A DNA stretch of 10,332 nt from Cyclobacteriaceae bacterium. GTDB lineage: Bacteria > Bacteroidota > Bacteroidia > Cytophagales > Cyclobacteriaceae. A model generated the notes under the pieces. It was not told the origin of the DNA and did no database searches. It saw only the letters and a program-made list of their open reading frames with translations. This document shows, in pieces, positions 7,958 through 10,332 of this stretch (its first letter is position 1; every line of letters starts with the position of its first letter). Both the position numbers and the translations under genes were made by a program. The stretch lies in the NCBI GenBank assembly GCA_019751475.1, contig JAIENH010000574.1, forward strand, positions 1-10,332. The letters run 5' to 3'.

Positions 7958-8012
7958 GTAAAACTTTGGAAACTGAATTTGTTTCTCTCCGGAAGATTAG
8001 GAAAAGAGAACT

Positions 8013-8600
8013 CTACTTACTCCTCCACTGCATCGTATTGATCAACTGCATGGCATCTTTCTTCACATACTCAATGGCCGGACGAAGGGAATCGTTTTGC
8101 ACTTTCACATTAAAGTACACCGCTCCCCTAACAAAATTCTGCACGGAATCAGTCATTGTAAACTGAAATTGGCTTGGCACCTCTCCATCCAACTCTGCTA
8201 CCACAGCCGTCTTGCCGCTGGGTGTTCGCACAAGGGTCTCATCAATAGCGTAGGCCTTGATCTGATGCTTGGACGTGAGTACGTGGGCATCGTTGAGAAA
8301 TTCGCGCAACAGTTTTTCTTTTCCGTTTATCTTTTTGTATGTGAGATGAAGGGTTGCTTTTAGCTCCGGATAAAAAATTTCTACCCAATAGCGTTCGCGC
8401 ACTTGAGAGGTGTCTTTCAACAATCGTGCGTGTGTGGAGTATTCAAATTGATAAGGCAGTGTGTCGGGCGAAAGCTGGTAAGAGGCTTCTGGTAATTCTA
8501 GCCGGTTATAACCTTTGGGCTTGGGTTGAAAATCGCGGGAGCAGGCCGTACTCAAAAGTGCGATCAAAAAAACAAACCAAACTTTCTTAGCGCTACTCAT
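8013..8600 (-). CDS. gldD: Gliding motility lipoprotein GldD
   Basis: A 195-residue lipoprotein. A hydrophobic signal peptide ends in LLSTAC, making C20 the lipidated residue after signal peptidase II cleavage. The mature start leads into PKPKGYNRLELP, a recognisable GldD stretch, followed by a mainly beta domain with HLTYKKING and a long helix carrying HVLTSKHQ. GldD is required for gliding motility and is linked to type IX secretion in Flavobacterium johnsoniae and relatives; its exact molecular role is not settled. The ATG at 8600 overlaps the end of gldE by 8 bp (ATGAGTAG holds both this start and the gldE stop), so the two are translationally coupled. Length is typical and nothing looks broken. 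Confidence 0.93.
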   Translation of the reverse strand: MSSAKKVWFVFLIALLSTACSRDFQPKPKGYNRLELPEASYQLSPDTLPYQFEYSTHARLLKDTSQVRERYWVEIFYPELKATLHLTYKKINGKEKLLREFLNDAHVLTSKHQIKAYAIDETLVRTPSGKTAVVAELDGEVPSQFQFTMTDSVQNFVRGAVYFNVKVQNDSLRPAIEYVKKDAMQLINTMQWRSK

Positions 8601-9888
8601 CTTCGCCCGTCTCTGCCTCGGTGATGGTAATACGCACTCGCTTTATCCGCTTTTGATCTACCGAAACCACCGTAAACAACAGGCGATCGTACGTGATCTT
8701 ATCTCCGGCATTGGGCAGTTCATTGTTAAGTTCCAGCAGCAAACCACCGAGCGATTCACTCTCGCCTTTCACTTCGTCAAAAAACTGTGGATCAAGTTCG
8801 AGAGCTTTGCACAAATCATGCAACGATATTTTTCCTTCAAAGACAAAAGTGCGGTCGTCTATTTTTTGATAGGGCACCGCCACTTCATCAAACTCATCGT
8901 TGATCTCACCAATGATCTCTTCGATCAGGTCTTCCAGTGTCACCAGGCCGCTGGTTCCGCCATATTCATCAGCTACGATGGCCACGTGTACACGCTTGTT
9001 TTGAAAATCTTTTAGCAGCGAGTCAAGTTTCTTTGTCTCTGGCACAAAGAAGCCGGGACGAAGCAATTTTTGCCACTTAAACGACTCATTTTCACCCAGG
9101 TAGGGAAGCAAGTCTTTGGTGTACAATACTCCTTCAATGTGGTCAATCGTCTCGCGAAAGACTGGAATACGCGAGAAGCCTGACTTGCTCACCGCGTCCA
9201 GCAATTCTTTGAAATTCAGATCAACTTCAACAGCAGAAATCTCCATGCGCGATCGCATCACCTGCTTCACCGTGAGCGTGCCAAAGTTGACAATGCCTTT
9301 CAATATTTCTTTTTCATCTTCCGATGTCTCGGGATTGTCGGTAGTGAGTTCAAGCGCCTGGTTCAGTTCTTCTACTGTGCTGCTGTAGCCTTTCTTTTCT
9401 ATTCTACGCTCGATGAGGCTGCTCATGCCCATCAGCATAAATGACACCGGCCGGCAAACACGCTCCAGAAATTTCCATACACCGGCCATCAACCGCGCGA
9501 TCACCATGTTGCGCTGCGTGGCATACACTTTCGGAATAATTTCACCGAAGAACGTAATGGCAAACGTGGTGGCGAATGTTACAACACCAATGATGGTTTC
9601 CGAGGGCTTGCGTGTATTGGCCATCTCCCACATGAGAAATGTAGAGATGGTGACCACCCCCACATTCACAAAATTGTTCATGATGAGAATAGTGGCCAAC
9701 AGCAAACGCGGTCGCCTCAACAGATCAACAATGTTCAACTTTCCCGGATCGTCTGACTCACGACATTCATCGAGGTCATCGGTCTTAAGTGAAAAGAATG
9801 CAACCTCCGATGCCGAGATCATCGCTGACAAAAACAGCAGCACGGCAATTGACACAAAGCTGAAAACGTAAAATGAATTCAACTCCAT
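8593..9888 (-). CDS. gldE: GldE, CNNM/CorC-type membrane protein with CBS domains
   Basis: A 431-residue inner-membrane protein. The N-terminal DUF21/CNNM domain has hydrophobic segments at about 7-27, 61-83 and 98-118, and possibly 130-152, with the family motifs SASEVAFFSL (25-34) and GEIIPK (115-120). A CBS pair follows at about 195-330 (SRIPVFRE, then VHVAIVADEYGGTSGLVTLEDL), and a CorC_HlyC domain at about 338-425. CNNM/CorC proteins are associated with Mg2+ transport or its control. GldE is the Bacteroidota paralogue placed beside gldD and tied genetically to gliding. Position next to ssb and overlap with gldD, more than sequence alone, support the name GldE over a generic hemolysin-C-like protein. 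It starts at an ATG, 85 bp after the ssb stop. Confidence 0.93.
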   Translation of the reverse strand: MELNSFYVFSFVSIAVLLFLSAMISASEVAFFSLKTDDLDECRESDDPGKLNIVDLLRRPRLLLATILIMNNFVNVGVVTISTFLMWEMANTRKPSETIIGVVTFATTFAITFFGEIIPKVYATQRNMVIARLMAGVWKFLERVCRPVSFMLMGMSSLIERRIEKKGYSSTVEELNQALELTTDNPETSEDEKEILKGIVNFGTLTVKQVMRSRMEISAVEVDLNFKELLDAVSKSGFSRIPVFRETIDHIEGVLYTKDLLPYLGENESFKWQKLLRPGFFVPETKKLDSLLKDFQNKRVHVAIVADEYGGTSGLVTLEDLIEEIIGEINDEFDEVAVPYQKIDDRTFVFEGKISLHDLCKALELDPQFFDEVKGESESLGGLLLELNNELPNAGDKITYDRLLFTVVSVDQKRIKRVRITITEAETGEDE

Positions 9889-9973
9889 TCGTCACGCGGG
9901 TTAGTACAAAAACTCGGAGGCTCTTCCTGGGCGGGCGGAGCTTCTGACAAATACGTTTGTAGAGAAGGATCCA

Positions 9974-10332
9974 TTAAAATGGAAGATCATCGGTACTGTT
10001 ATCAGCGGCCGGACGAAAATCATCGGCCGCAGCTTGACTCTGCGCAGGGGCAGACGGGCGATACTCTGGATTGCCGCCACCACCTTCTCTGCGGGTGCTC
10101 AGCATGGTCATGTTGTCGCCTACCACTTCAGTTGTGTAGCGTGTCACGCCTTCTTTTTCCCACGACCGTGTGCGCAGCTTGCCTTCTACATAAATCATGT
10201 CGCCTTTGTGCAGATACTTGGCGGCAATCTCTGCGAGGCCGCGCCATAGCACGATGTTGTGCCACTCGGTCACTTCTTTTTTGTCGCCTGTGGTTTTGTC
10301 TTTGTAGGTCTCTGATGTGGCCATGGTGAAGT
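9974..10332 (-). CDS. ssb: Single-stranded DNA-binding protein, 5' end beyond window
   Basis: The visible part is the C-terminal portion of SSB, which coats single-stranded DNA during replication and repair. The OB-fold region is clear (EWHNIVLWRGLAEIAAKYL, then KGDMIYVEGKLRTRSW and TRYTTEVVGDNMTML), followed by a Gly/Ala/Pro-rich linker and the conserved acidic tip DDLPF that binds partner proteins. The ATG at 10324 is an internal Met: the frame stays open upstream (..FTMATSE) and the first OB strands (the usual VNKVILIGNLG-type start) are missing, so the true start lies to the right of the window. Its stop is 85 bp before gldE, consistent with the ssb-gldE-gldD order seen in Bacteroidota. 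Confidence 0.96.
   Translation of the reverse strand, partial: FTMATSETYKDKTTGDKKEVTEWHNIVLWRGLAEIAAKYLHKGDMIYVEGKLRTRSWEKEGVTRYTTEVVGDNMTMLSTRREGGGGNPEYRPSAPAQSQAAADDFRPAADNSTDDLPF

Noticed and set aside
9413..9871. 152-codon plus-strand open frame
   Set aside because: It is antisense to gldE, whose DUF21 motifs are unmistakable; the shadow protein has no family pattern.
9889..9973. Possible terminator hairpin between ssb and gldE (GC-rich stretch followed by TTTTT)
   Set aside because: Only 4-5 bp arms (GCTC/GAGC) could be paired and the loop is long, so a terminator is not supported.
9901..10083. 60-codon minus-strand open frame across the ssb-gldE gap
   Set aside because: It overlaps the 3' end of ssb in another frame and has no conserved pattern; the gap appears to be plain intergenic DNA.
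10322..10324. ATG as the ssb start
   Set aside because: The frame continues open upstream to the window edge and the first OB strands are missing, so this Met is internal.

Overview
The window reads as chromosomal DNA of a Bacteroidota bacterium, most likely a gliding or type IX-secreting member such as a Cytophagales-like lineage. This rests on gldE and gldD next to ssb, on the style of the RecG and SSB proteins, on weak Shine-Dalgarno sequences, and on large secreted proteins built from Asp-box, FN3, FG-GAP and ASPIC/UnbV modules. The order-level placement is inference. Every supported gene lies on the minus strand, so transcription runs from the right edge (10332) to the left edge (1).

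Right part (10332 to 8013): the 3' end of ssb (5' end cut by the window edge), then gldE (a CNNM/CorC-like membrane protein with DUF21 and CBS domains), overlapping by 8 bp with gldD (gliding-motility lipoprotein). ssb-gldE-gldD is a known Bacteroidota neighbourhood that joins a housekeeping DNA gene to motility/type IX secretion genes.

Middle part (7945 to 5303): a tightly packed two-gene cassette of small proteins (DUF4258 then DUF2283, 2 bp apart) with a toxin-antitoxin-like layout, followed by a complete recG helicase gene that starts at TTG.

Left part (5162 to 1): a two-gene unit that is probably dedicated to the cell surface. The first gene encodes a 249-residue exported protein with a Kre9/KNH-like beta domain and a C-terminal membrane helix. 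Thirteen bases later begins a giant secreted protein, open for 1466 codons to the window edge and still unfinished. Its repeat pattern suggests three seven-bladed beta-propellers: fourteen Asp-box-type repeats (two rings) and seven FG-GAP repeats (one ring). Between the two groups lie FN3 domains and an unrecognised beta-rich domain with two cysteines. After the third ring come an ASPIC/UnbV domain and the start of an SbsA/Big_5-type Ig-like domain. This pair is the most interesting part of the window. No RNA genes, insertion sequences or CRISPR arrays were seen.
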